64,000 nucleotides of DNA from assembly GCA_014155875.1 (NCBI GenBank), contig JACEFZ010004157.1, forward strand, positions 42,501 through 106,500. Direction: 5' to 3'. Shown here piece after piece: positions 1 through 8,935 of this stretch. A model generated the notes under the pieces. That model was not told the origin of the DNA and ran no database searches. It saw only the letters and a list, made by a program, of their open reading frames with translations. Within the stretch, counting starts at the first letter, position 1. The number at the start of each line of letters is the position of its first letter. Position numbers and translations under genes: made by a program. Source of the stretch: Cepaea nemoralis. Lineage: Eukaryota > Mollusca > Gastropoda > Stylommatophora > Helicidae.

Positions 1-260
1 ACTGATTTGAGAAATTAGACGCAGAAACTCAAAATTTTGTGGACACGCTATGAGAAGAAATAAATTGGAGAACTTGATGACAACTGGCCAGATCGAGGAG
101 AAAAAAACAAGGGGAAGTTAGAGAAGTAGATTCCTGGATGGATTGGCCACGTGTTGTGGTCGAAACAAGAACACTGAGATGATCCACATCTCTGGTGATC
201 AAGTGAGATGACGAATCATGACCACCCACGCTTATCGGCATGACACATGATGAATGAATG
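1..260 (+). mobile_element. 3' end of an RTE-like LINE, cut by the window edge
   Basis: This is the carboxy-terminal end of a LINE reverse transcriptase plus its tail. The translation shows a basic module (KLENL, TTGQI, then an RSRFLDGLA block) that recurs on the same strand at 42760 and 43330. A stop is followed at once by a TGAATGAATGA tail (about 250-260). The frame carries several stops, so it is a dead fragment. The exact LINE clade is inferred from the tail type. Confidence 0.6.
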
Positions 261-290
261 ACTGTTTTCATCACCTCGATTGACAAAGAT

Positions 291-372
291 ACCTAGTGAG
301 ACAAATCACTAACCCATATTCTAACACATAGAGAAGTCATAGAATATGGTTTAGTGATTTGTCTCACTAGGT
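291..372. repeat. Near-perfect inverted repeat, 32-bp arms, 18-nt loop
   Basis: The arms at 291-322 and 341-372 pair over 32 bases with a single mismatch; the loop is 323-340. Both ends carry ACCTAG/CTAGGT. It could be a foldback MITE or a hairpin precursor RNA. Nothing in the sequence decides between them, and no clear target-site duplication is visible. Confidence 0.85.
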
Positions 373-1299
373 GAAGTACTCTGAAAATATTTTGGTTACC
401 TCCTTTTGCTTATAAGATATCAAGTGTTCATCTCCCTTCGCTTAGTCCACATTTATTAACGAGATACAATTCTCATTAAGAAGTAATATCAGACCTCAGT
501 GTCTTCATTGCTTATTCTACAATTAATGAGAAGATCTACCAAGATATTTTTCGTCACTATTATTTATACTCTCCTTTTATGTATTACAGTGTGCTTACTC
601 TAATATTATTCTAATAATTATGTGTCAGCATGGTGTGATTATTCGCGGCCATATACACTAGAAGGGGACTATCATCACAACATGGTGAGATCATAATTAA
701 CGACAGGCGCCAGTAAACAAGCTGACTTGGACACCTGCTGTGTGGATGGTTGGGACACTACATGCATGAATAGGATGGGACATGTCTTGCAGACATGAGA
801 TGTTAGCTACATATATTCTACATCTAGTTTTGTATATTCATCATATCAAATCATTGGACGAACAACACACAGACTAACTGATCTGACTAACCTACACCTA
901 CTGTCCCCCAATTTCTTATGAGGACGGGTACATGTTTGGTGTGCTTTGGATCGATATCATGAATGTTGAAATCATCAGTGAATGCGAAGAGATATCACCT
1001 TCCTACAGCAGCGAAGTGTGATGACTATTCATCCGCCATTGACTGCTCAGAACTGAGCTATACCAACCACTACTGATGTTACTACAGGTTTATCTCACCT
1101 CTGGTATCCAGGCGGATTCAAACGGCTGCTATAGTAATCCGAATTGGAATCACACCACAAACCCTTTCTGACTCCGAAATACATTGTAAGTGACATCGGA
1201 TAAACTTGTGTATTGGCTTTATAACGAGGTGAAAATTTCTCGCCTGCATCGTCAATTGCCTAATAAACATTATAACATTCTCCTGGCCCTCTCTTCTAG
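373..1299. other. No recognised feature
   Basis: AT-rich sequence with only short, unrecognised open frames. No tandem repeat, transposon end or RNA gene was seen. Confidence 0.5.
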
Positions 1300-2064
1300 T
1301 GTATAACTCTGTTGTTTTTTTCAATCAGACTAGTTCCTTTGTTTTCACTTTCTTGTGCACTTTCTTGTAACTTTGTATCATTGTCAGCGACCAAAAGCAT
1401 AAAGAAAGCTGTTTACATTATGCCCAAAACAGATATTCCTGGCATGTCTTGTACAGATCGCATTATTATTTCACAGCACAAATTGAACAGATCAGGTGAT
1501 AATACACAACCTTGTCTATTACCTTGTTCAATGTGTGAGAACTATATAATTGGTTGACAATTCTTATGCCTGCTCTTTGGTGCCAATACGAGTTCTTTAT
1601 TATTCTTAGATCTTTACGACCAGTGTTTAACATTTCCAGTAATTTAATCATGTCTTTGTGTTTCACCTTATCAAATGTCTTAGTGTAGTCATTACAGAAC
1701 AAATATAGATCTCTGTATATGGCGTTGTTTATGCCTTTACCTTCCACAAATCCGCACGACTTATCTATATTTTCTGGCTTTATTTTATTTCTTATTCTTC
1801 TCATTATAATTTTCATTATCATTTTAGTCATATGACACATTAATCTAAGTGTACGATGTTCTCCACAATAGGGTGCAAATTAATAGGAAATAAAAACAGT
1901 TATGTAACTCCTGCACAAAAGTGAGGGATACTAAATACAGACCTAACTGTTTTTATTCCCTACAGTTGTATCCAGCTGCAGCCGCTGCTTCTCTTATTTG
2001 GTGCAAATTAATTTCTTCAACACCGATATTATTTGGCCCTTGGGATTTACCTTCCTTCATTTGA
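1300..2064 (-). pseudogene. RT domain fragments of the split RTE-like LINE
   Basis: On the minus strand, 2064-2013 encodes an RT motif resembling 'GKSPGxDxI' (here GKSQGPNNI). From 1840 the frame gives 'CGFVEGKG', then the palm motif DYTKTFDKV near 1690, 'KDLRIIKN' and 'YWHQ'. The expected YADD region near 1390 is degenerate (it reads like VADNDT). Frameshifts and stops make it non-functional. The coding sequence is interrupted by a 115-bp foldback insertion at 1885-1999. Confidence 0.7.
1885..1999. mobile_element. 115-bp foldback insertion with 13-bp TSD
   Basis: The target GGTGCAAATTAAT is present at 1872-1884 and again at 2000-2012. The insert begins with an 18-base arm (1885-1902) whose near-perfect complement lies at 1944-1961, so its first 77 bases fold back. 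The remaining 38 bases are GC-rich. A 13-bp duplication fits LINE-type insertion or a foldback element; the family is not recognised. Confidence 0.6.
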
Positions 2065-2072
2065 TGTATAGG

Positions 2073-2801
2073 CAGGGGCGTCACTAGGGAGGGGAGGGGG
2101 GGGGAGGGTGCGGGGGGTTCGGGCCGCACCGGGTGACACCATCAAGGGGTGACACCAAAATAAAAAAATTGCAAATTTGACAAAGCAGACATAGCTCTGT
2201 CTAGTCGGGTTTCATAACCGTTAATTGTTAAATACATGAGCAGGCACAGGGTGCCACCATGAAGAGCGTCTGGTGCTTAAATGAATAAGACTCAGAGCTC
2301 AGAGCTGCTCGGAGCCTCGGAGTCGGAGTAGAATCGTGGGTCATTTGCAAACGCGCCAAAAACTGAAACTTATAAAGAACTATTTGCGATCAACCATGGG
2401 ACAGTCAAGACTTTCTGATCTGGCTATATTATCAATTGAAAGTGATATGGTGAAAGATATTGATTTTGATGATGTGATTGACAGGTTTGCAGCTTTGAAG
2501 ACCAGTATGGGAAACTTTTAATTTTAAATAACAGAAATTTTAATGTTAATTAACAAAAATTTAACTTTGTCCGAGTTTGTCGAAGTTCTTTATTTATGTT
2601 TTACCTGAAGTATTGAAGTTATATTGTTCAATTTGTTTTCTTTCTTATGTCCTTATTAACTTTTTGACTTATTTTACAAACATTACTATATGCTATTATA
2701 TATGGTACAGGAACACTCGGAAGAAGACCATGGTGAAAGTCTAGAGGGGTGACACCAAGAGCTTACCGCACTGGGTGACACCAACCCCAGTGACGCCACT
2801 G
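2073..2801 (+). mobile_element. Non-autonomous hAT transposon
   Basis: The ends are inverted repeats (CAGGGGCGTCACTAGG on the left, the complement of CAGTGGCGTCACTGGG on the right; 14 of 16 match). They are flanked by 8-bp duplications, TGTATAGG at 2065-2072 and TGTATAGT at 2802-2809, as known for hAT elements. Several copies of GGGTGACACCA sit just inside both ends. It lies within the split RTE-like LINE. The remaining transposase is only a C-terminal piece, so it needed a helper element to move. Confidence 0.85.
2336..2521 (+). pseudogene. hAT transposase C-terminal dimerisation region, remnant
   Basis: About 60 residues resemble the C-terminal dimerisation segment of hAT transposases: a KNYLRSTMGQSRLSDLAILS stretch, then SIESD and a final helix VIDRFAALK. 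The catalytic DDE core, BED finger and everything upstream are missing. The reading ends at a TAA at 2519. Its position inside 8-bp-TSD, CAG-type inverted repeats supports the call independently. No start codon is assigned, since the upstream part of the protein has been deleted. Confidence 0.75.
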
Positions 2802-2977
2802 TGTATAGTATCTTCATCTTCTGTTTTCACTATGATAGTTATTATTATTTTTTTTTGGATCTACCATCATGATCATGCAATTCTTTCGTATATTCTGTCC
2901 ATATTTCAATTAGTTGTTCTTTATCCATTAATTTTGTACTTTCTTGCGTTTTCAAATAATTGGTTGATGTGTGTTTT

Positions 2978-3636
2978 AAAGCATAGGAGATAATTTGGTG
3001 TGTCCAGTGTGTGCCGCGTGGTTACACACCCGCTTCACACGCGTGATCCGGGACTGTTTCCGGATCCGGTCAGGGATATGCACTACTGACGAGCTCAAAC
3101 AAGGGCGAAACTCGAGTATAGTGCTTCCATATTGACGTGGATAGGCCTTAGGTTCATACCGGAATGCGATCGGCGTTACCAGTAGTGGGTTGTGCTCAAT
3201 ATTTAAATTTCAAATCCCGAAACAAACACATAATCAATTTATTATTGCTCACTGGATTAGGGGGCCTGGTGTTCCTTGCCAGTGAGAAGTCCTGATCGTT
3301 CGGGTCCCATCGATTGACGGACGTCGGTCGCGGCGATTGGGCAATCTTGAGCATAGCCTACGAGGGGTGGCGTTGTGGTGTTCCGTTGTGATAATTTGGT
3401 GTGTCCAGTGTGTGCCGCGTGGTTACACACCCGCTTCACACGCGTGATCCGGGACTGTTTCCGGATCCGGTCAGGGATATGCACTACTGACGAGCTCAAA
3501 CAAGGGCGAAACTCGAGTATAGTGCTTCCATATTGACGTGGATAGGCCTTAGGTTCATACCGGAATGCGATCGGCGTTACCAGTAGTGGGTTGTGCTCAA
3601 TATTTAAATTTCAAATCCCGAAACAAACACATAATC
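2978..3636. mobile_element. TRIM- or Penelope-like element with identical 247-bp terminal direct repeats
   Basis: Bases 2989-3235 and 3390-3636 are identical 247-bp direct repeats around a 154-bp unique centre. GATGTGTGTTTT is found at 2966-2977 and 3637-3648, and joining those flanks restores the LINE sequence, so the whole block is an insertion. An 11-base segment (2978-2988) precedes the first repeat. The ends read GATAAT..ATAATC rather than TG..CA, so a canonical LTR is doubtful. No protein is encoded. Alternatives are a miniature LTR element, a Penelope-like pLTR remnant or a dimeric SINE. Confidence 0.6.
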
Positions 3637-4190
3637 GATGTGTGTTTTCTCATGTACGATAATTCCTGTATTTTTCTGCATATAAATTTCATGTCTTATC
3701 ATTGTTTTTCATTATCCTTGCACTAACTATTTATTTATATTAATTTTGATTGTGATTACTTTTTCTTTTAATTTCCATCTGTTGTAGAATTTCTTATGTC
3801 GCTCATATCTTTTTCGCGGACTATTTTATTTCTGGTATTATTTCCCTTGATGTCTGTTGCATTGACATGTATAGCATTTGCCATTATTCATCTATACTGC
3901 CTATTATTTCTATTCTATTAGTTAATTGCAGCTTAATTACGAAAATACTTTCCTGGTCATTTCCATGTCCAAAGGTCGTCTAGGATGTTGCTGAAAGATG
4001 GCATTTCAGTTTATTATATTATATGACCTTGCCCAATCAATCAGCTTTTCCCCTCTCCCGTTTCTCTCTCAAAGGCCATTTCCCCAAATAGCATCTTCAT
4101 CGTTTTCTTCTCCAACATTTGCATTGAAATCTCTCAGTACAACAGCTATTTCACAGTTGTTTGTTATTACTATGCTATAGCCAAGTTATA
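3637..4190 (-). pseudogene. C-terminal endonuclease part of the split RTE-like LINE
   Basis: Read on the minus strand, about 4170-4100 gives an APE-type endonuclease motif (RDFNANVGEENDEDAIWG, usual form GDFNAKVG), followed by GRGEKLIDWA. This matches in order the endonuclease of the copy at 24722. Stops and indels are frequent. The GDFN motif belongs to the divalent-metal active site of LINE endonucleases. Its first residue is R instead of G here. Confidence 0.65.
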
Positions 4191-4248
4191 GTTCTTCAAA
4201 ACCTAAAACAACGGAATACATTCTGGCGGGAAAAGGGGGGGGGGGGGA

Positions 4249-4745
4249 GCAGATACAACTACAAAGATTAGATTTGTGTTTAAGAGCATACATCTTTCCC
4301 ATCGCAACATACGCCTGTGAGACCTGGACACATATTAAACAAGCTGATCAGCGCATAAATGCCTTTAAATATAAATGTTATATCCAGGTTCTAAGAAAAG
4401 GTTCTAAGAAAAGGTTCTAAGAAAAGAACAAATGAATCCCTACCACAAGATATGAATATTGAAGAAGGTTGGCTACTAAAGACGATAACATAAAGAAAAT
4501 TGAAATATTTTGGTCACTTACAACGTCATGAAAGTTTGGAGAGAGACCATCATGGAGGTGCATATGCCCGGGAAGAGAGGAAGAGGAAGACCAAAGAGAA
4601 GATGGGTGCAGGATGTGGCGGATGATCTCCAGATGGGTGTATCGGACGCGGGACATCTTGCTTATGACGGAGTTGATTTCTGAATTACTTAATGGCTGAT
4701 TGAATGAATGAATGAATGAATGAATGAATGAATGAATGAATGAAT
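4249..4745 (+). mobile_element. 3' fragment of a second RTE-like copy with (TGAA)n tail
   Basis: This aligns closely with 27544-28024 of the main RTE copy: same C-terminal RT sequence (IATYACETWT, then KYFGHL..HESLERT, GRGRPKRRWVQDVADDL). It ends in about 11 TGAA units (4701-4745). A triplicated AAGAAAAGGTTCT stretch at about 4391-4426 and stop codons mark decay. A poly-G run (4236-4248) abuts its 5' end. It lies opposite in strand to the LINE it interrupts. Confidence 0.75.
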
Positions 4746-4772
4746 AGCCATGTGTGATTTTTGCAGTATGCA

Positions 4773-4855
4773 CCTGACGAGATGCAGCGAGATATGCCAG
4801 TCTATCTATTGTTTGTGTCTTCTTTATTCAAATTAACTACGGGAAAACATTGTTT
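4773..4855 (+). repeat. Dispersed repeat, partner at 38727-38819
   Basis: About 80 bases starting CTGACGAGATGCAGCGA and ending AAAACATTGTTT are shared with 38727-38819 in the same orientation. No coding potential or TSD was seen. It sits between the RTE fragment tail and the resumed LINE endonuclease. Confidence 0.7.
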
Positions 4856-5190
4856 TGATATTAATATCTACTATGTATCCTCTTAATCTGACTATCAGAA
4901 CTCAATCTGATAGTCATATATCCTTTTACTACCTTAGCTCTTTTTCTGCCTAAGATTATATTCACACCCCTTTCATTTTTATGCCCTCTTTGGTAAATTA
5001 TTATAAATAATCGTACATTTCTCAAGCTCCTGTCTTTCTTAATTCACATAATCCCAAGATAATAATATTCATTCGTGTCAGTACTCGCTTGGTGTTTTCC
5101 AGCTAACCACATTGCATCAGTGTTCTCACATTCCATGTACCTAAGACAAAATCCGTACAGGCATTTAAGGAAGATAATTTTCCATTGCTT
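4856..5190 (-). pseudogene. N-terminal endonuclease part of the split RTE-like LINE
   Basis: The minus strand from about 5180 carries the LINE start region (GAAAGCAATGGAAAATTATC), then LGTWNVRTLMQ, a standard first motif of APE-type endonucleases, and a degraded equivalent of 'MNINILGL'. Further on it reads RGVNIILGRKRAKVVKGYMT, matching the central endonuclease of this LINE family. Several in-frame stops are present. The coding region resumes at 4190 after the inserted block. Confidence 0.7.
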
Positions 5191-5462
5191 TCCATGGCAG
5201 TGACCATACTGGCTAGTGACCGGAGCCATTGTTTTTATAAAGCGATCCTCTGTCTACAGTCGCGAAACTTGAGACCATAACCAATAGCTATCTGTGGGCT
5301 TCTCCGGAGCTCCACCCACCACCTGTTAGATACTTCACGTGACCTTCATAGGGGAATGGTGCGCGGGGGGGGGGGGGGAGAGAGATTAACAGGTACACCT
5401 TACCAGAGGATGTCCGTTAGGCTAGCTGGGAAATAAACAGGTACTCCACCTTACCTGGGGGT
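5191..5462 (-). promoter_or_regulatory. 5' UTR of the split RTE-like LINE, inner part
   Basis: Read on the minus strand this matches the 5' UTR of the plus-strand copy (24500-24715): an AAGGTGGAGTAC block, GTCACGTGAAG, GGTGGTGGGTGGAG and TTGGTTATGGTCT occur in the same order. A poly-G run lies at 5367-5380. One full 51-bp monomer is at 5412-5462 with a partial one beside it. LINE 5' UTRs normally hold an internal promoter; no promoter element was proven here. Confidence 0.65.
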
Positions 5463-5467
5463 GTCGG
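5463..5467. repeat. TSD of the Gmr1-type LTR element, left copy
   Basis: GTCGG here is repeated at 13246-13250, directly outside the two LTRs. Five base pairs is usual for LTR retrotransposon integrase. Confidence 0.85.
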
Positions 5468-7645
5468 AGTAACAAGCTACGTGGAGGGTATCAAATCTCC
5501 TGTCACAATGTTTCAATACTATTCTATAGCCCTGGCTAGGATAGGTCTTTGCTTGCCAACCCTCCTCCGTTCCCTGGACTCACTGTCACTCTCTCTTTCG
5601 TCCTCGGGACCTATTCCTTAACGTGTCTTTCTGGCTGATACATAAACAACATGGCAACCGTCAGAATAACTTGAAAGTAATTTTATTAACCTAATAAAGA
5701 ACACCACAGAAAAACATTAAGGCAGTTAAAACAGATAGTTCTAAACAGACAAAACCGGGACACAGAATTCAGTTCAGACACAGAGCATCATGGCTTTACA
5801 TCATAGACCAAGCTGTAGTCAAGGTCCGTTCTGTCCACATATCGCTCACCGAATCATAAGTCCTCCTTGCTTTCCCTCCCGGTACGTTGGGCTAACAACA
5901 GGTCTCTGTGGAACCAGACTAATGTTCGTGGGAAAATGTCCTGTGATCCCTGGTCACAATGCTAAGTAAAAGTTCCTACAAAGAGAAATAGTTCCTGAGC
6001 GGGAATTGGGTAGGTATCCTTCACTGTCTCAGACAAGGATGTGTGGGTCTGATATTTAGGTGGGGTCCAGTCCAGAATACAAACTGACTCGATCCTAGCG
6101 TATCGAGATGACTGGCGAGGTGTTGGAAAGACTGATGGTCATTCTTTCGGGCCAGCTGTGGCTCTATCTGGTAGAGATCATACCCTTGGCCTGGTATGGC
6201 CTAAAACTTGACATGGCCTCGTCTTCAACATACTTTCTGTGTATAGCCCTGTCGAGACCTTCAGCTCTGTTCTTACTTTCAAAAAGAAAGGACCCTGTAA
6301 AAGATAAACAGTTGTGAGAGTCTCCAGCGTAAACTTCTGGTACAGCCGACATGGAGACTCCTAATGGTCTCAGCACATCAGCTGCTATCAACAAAATATA
6401 TCATATTAATAGATATATATTTCTTTACCCGACCTGCGTGAATTAGCCTGACCTGACAAGAGGTCCTGGATTGTCGGCGTCTTTTCTAGACTAGGCCTTT
6501 AGCTTGACGAAGTCTTGTCGTTTGACCCTAGGTACTTTTTGCCTACAAGACTCACTCTCCACACTCATACCAAGCCTTCATTCTTATTGGGCACATTAGT
6601 TTCCCGGCCTCTCTCTCACTGGCAAACCCTCTCTTTCACACGACAAAGCTCTTATTGTGTTGTGTGAATAATCAAAGAAGTGTTGTTCCCCATTCCCAGC
6701 AAGAATAGGAAAGAAGATACTACCCCTTCCGGCCGCTGCTCTTGTCTGAGCTGTCGCCGCAATGTACCGGCAGTGCCTCACATAACACGTAGATTCAGAG
6801 GAGTTCAGGTTCTCTCAGTGAGATAAAGAAGTTTATTTATATCCCCGACATCATCCTATCGACCAGTAACCATTCATTCCACCTGGCCACCCCATCGGCT
6901 GACAGACTAAAGAGATAACACAGTGGATAGCCTCTTCCGGCTCAAGAAGATAGATGGGTGGAAACTGTTCCCACGGAGCCCTCCCCCCTTTCCGGCATAC
7001 TGTATATATATTGTGTTTATATTTCAATGAGAGATGCTACTATGCCGAGTTCAGGCCGTAGGAAGAAAGATAGCACCCGCCCATCTGCTGCCAAGAACAA
7101 GCGAAATCATATGGGGAGCTATAATGCTCAGATTCGTTCCCAGGCAATGCCAAGAACAAGACGCTTAGCTAGATTGGCCAACGGTCAACCCACTACCAAT
7201 ATGGCAAGACTGCCGTTGAGCCAATTCGTCTCACCAGTCGAGACAACCAGTTAGCTATATAGACCAAGGTCTAGCAGTATTAAATAAACCCCCCTATTAC
7301 CTTTCAGTCAACCATCAGCATGCTGCGCTTCATTTGTCGCACTCTTTGAATTGTCAAATAGACATGAGGCAGTCTTCACATCATACTTGATTAAACGGAC
7401 ATTGTTTTCCCCAGAAGTTGAACCCGTGTGTATTTGGTGCAAGGCGCCCTATCGGGTTTTCCCCCAAGACAAGACATATATCTAATCGTTCTATTAAAAA
7501 GATCGTGGTGTTAAAGTATCCCAGAGAACTATTTTCCATGGTGATTGAGCGAATACGAGAACTGAGGGTTCCCAAAAGCTGTTTCCCCCTGTTTAACCAA
7601 ACCCAAAGAAGGCATGAGGACATGGGCCAATGGCGATTTGCCACA
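5468..7645 (-). repeat. 3' LTR of the Gmr1-type element (2178 bp)
   Basis: Near-identical to 11089-13245. On the element strand it starts TGTGGCAAA; the last two bases read CT instead of the CA seen in the other LTR, one substitution. It has about 21 extra bases near 6113-6140 compared with the other LTR, and scattered substitutions. A possible poly(A) signal, AATAAA, lies on the minus strand at 5687-5682. Confidence 0.9.
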
Positions 7646-7660
7646 TAGGCCCCATCTTAA
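7646..7660 (-). promoter_or_regulatory. Candidate polypurine tract
   Basis: Immediately upstream of the 3' LTR on the element strand the sequence reads AAGATGGGGCC, a purine-rich stretch in the position where plus-strand DNA priming occurs in LTR retrotransposons. Only position and composition support it. Confidence 0.5.
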
Positions 7661-7672
7661 GAAAGTCGAACC

Positions 7673-8150
7673 CTACGAACTTTCTACTGCCAGAGATTCT
7701 GTTCGAATGGCCCCACCCTCACATTCAATCATAGGATGCCGTGATAGAAAATCCGCTCCCACATTCTCCCTTCCGGGGATGTATTCGACCGTGAACTGAT
7801 ACGGTTGTAGGAGCAATGACCATCTCATTAACCTCGCGTTCAGTTTCTTAGAAGTTGCCAAAAAACGTCAGAGGTTGATGGTCAGATTGTACCTTGAACG
7901 GTACTCCATACAGATAAGGTTGAAATTTCTGTACCGCCCACACTAGAGCTAGACATTCCCGTTCGACGGTGGAGTAATTCCGTTCCGCGGGTAACAGTTT
8001 TCTACTGGCATACGCTACCGGACATAGCACCGTAGGATCATCTCGCCCTTCCTGCAACAGAGTTGCCCCTATCCCTATGTTACCCGCGTCGGTTCTTAGA
8101 ACAAACGTTTTCTCCAAATTTGGGAGTTGCAGGACTGGCCTATCCACCAA
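7673..8150 (-). pseudogene. RNase H domain of the Gmr1-type element
   Basis: RNase H removes RNA from the RNA-DNA hybrid in reverse transcription. Acidic motifs are visible in order: LRTDAGNIGIGATL, STVERECLALVWAVQKF, QSDHQPLTF and, after a frameshift, PGRENVGADFLSR. The shift lies at a run of six T on the coding strand (near 7863), where one extra base moves the frame. All four acidic positions are therefore still present, but in two frames. This is the last pol domain; the coding region ends about 28 bases before the 3' LTR. Confidence 0.85.
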
Positions 8151-8159
8151 AGCCTGTTT

Positions 8160-8602
8160 TAGCTTCCCATAAGCTTCTTTAAAGCTCGGGGTTCAGACTA
8201 TAGGATCTGGCGATCCTTTCTTCAGGGTTTCGGTTAACGGCGCCCCAATTTCGTTGAACCTCGGAATAAATTTCTGGTAACACCCACACAGAGACAAGAA
8301 AGACCTAACATCCTTTTTGGATTTAGCACGGGGTGCGAGTCTGACCTTCTCAATATTCTTTTCCTCCGGTAATAGTAAGTCCCAAAATATTCCAAGGATT
8401 GATAGCCAATCATGCATTTGGTTGGACGGGCGGTTAACCCTTCCTCTTTTAACCTTGTGAAGATCTGTCCCAAGGACTTCAGGTGATCCCTCAGATTTTC
8501 AGACGCGATGAGAATATCATCCATAAACGAGACCACAGAGGGATCCTTTAAAGGCTCTAATAACATTCTCATCATGCGGGTGAACACACTGGATCCAGCT
8601 TC
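8160..8602 (-). pseudogene. Reverse transcriptase of the Gmr1-type element, C-terminal half
   Basis: The sequence begins in the middle of RT (TRMMRMLLEPL) and carries the catalytic box FMDDILIAS near 8520. It then has the thumb/connection stretch with FLSLCGCYQKFIPRF and APLTETLKKGS. The first half of RT, including the first catalytic Asp, is absent. A frameshift lies near 8400 and an in-frame TGA near 8195, where related enzymes have Trp. The enzyme cannot be active. Upstream it runs directly into integrase sequence, which marks a deletion junction near 8600-8612. Confidence 0.85.
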
Positions 8603-8611
8603 CGAAGCATG

Positions 8612-8931
8612 GTCATCAAGGTACCATTAAACCTCTCTACTTGCCCATTCGACTGAGGGTGGTATGTGCTTGTGTGAATGTGGTTAGTCTGGAAGATACG
8701 AAAGACTTCCTCCATCAGCTAACCACAGACCTGAGACCCATTGTCCGTTAGGATCTGGTTTGGAAATCCCAACCGAGTAAAGGTCTCCATCAGTGCATCA
8801 GCCACTCGCTTAGAGTCGATTGTGGCCAACGGTATCGCCTCGCCCCACATGGAACAGCAATCCACCATCGTAAGAATATACATATTCCTCTTCCTAGTCC
8901 GAGGAAGAGGACCAACCAGATCGATGGACAA
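8612..8931 (-). pseudogene. Integrase catalytic core of the Gmr1-type element
   Basis: The core starts with SIDLVGPLP and shows all three catalytic acids: D in LTMVDCCSMW, D in ILTDNGSQV and E in SNGQVERFNGTL. The last two are 35 residues apart, as in the DD35E family. A TAG interrupts the frame between them (near 8717). A frameshift near 8935 separates the core from its zinc-binding domain. The C-terminal part of integrase is gone in the deletion that fuses it to RT. Position before RT is what makes the element Gmr1-like. Confidence 0.85.
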
Positions 8932-8935
8932 CTCT

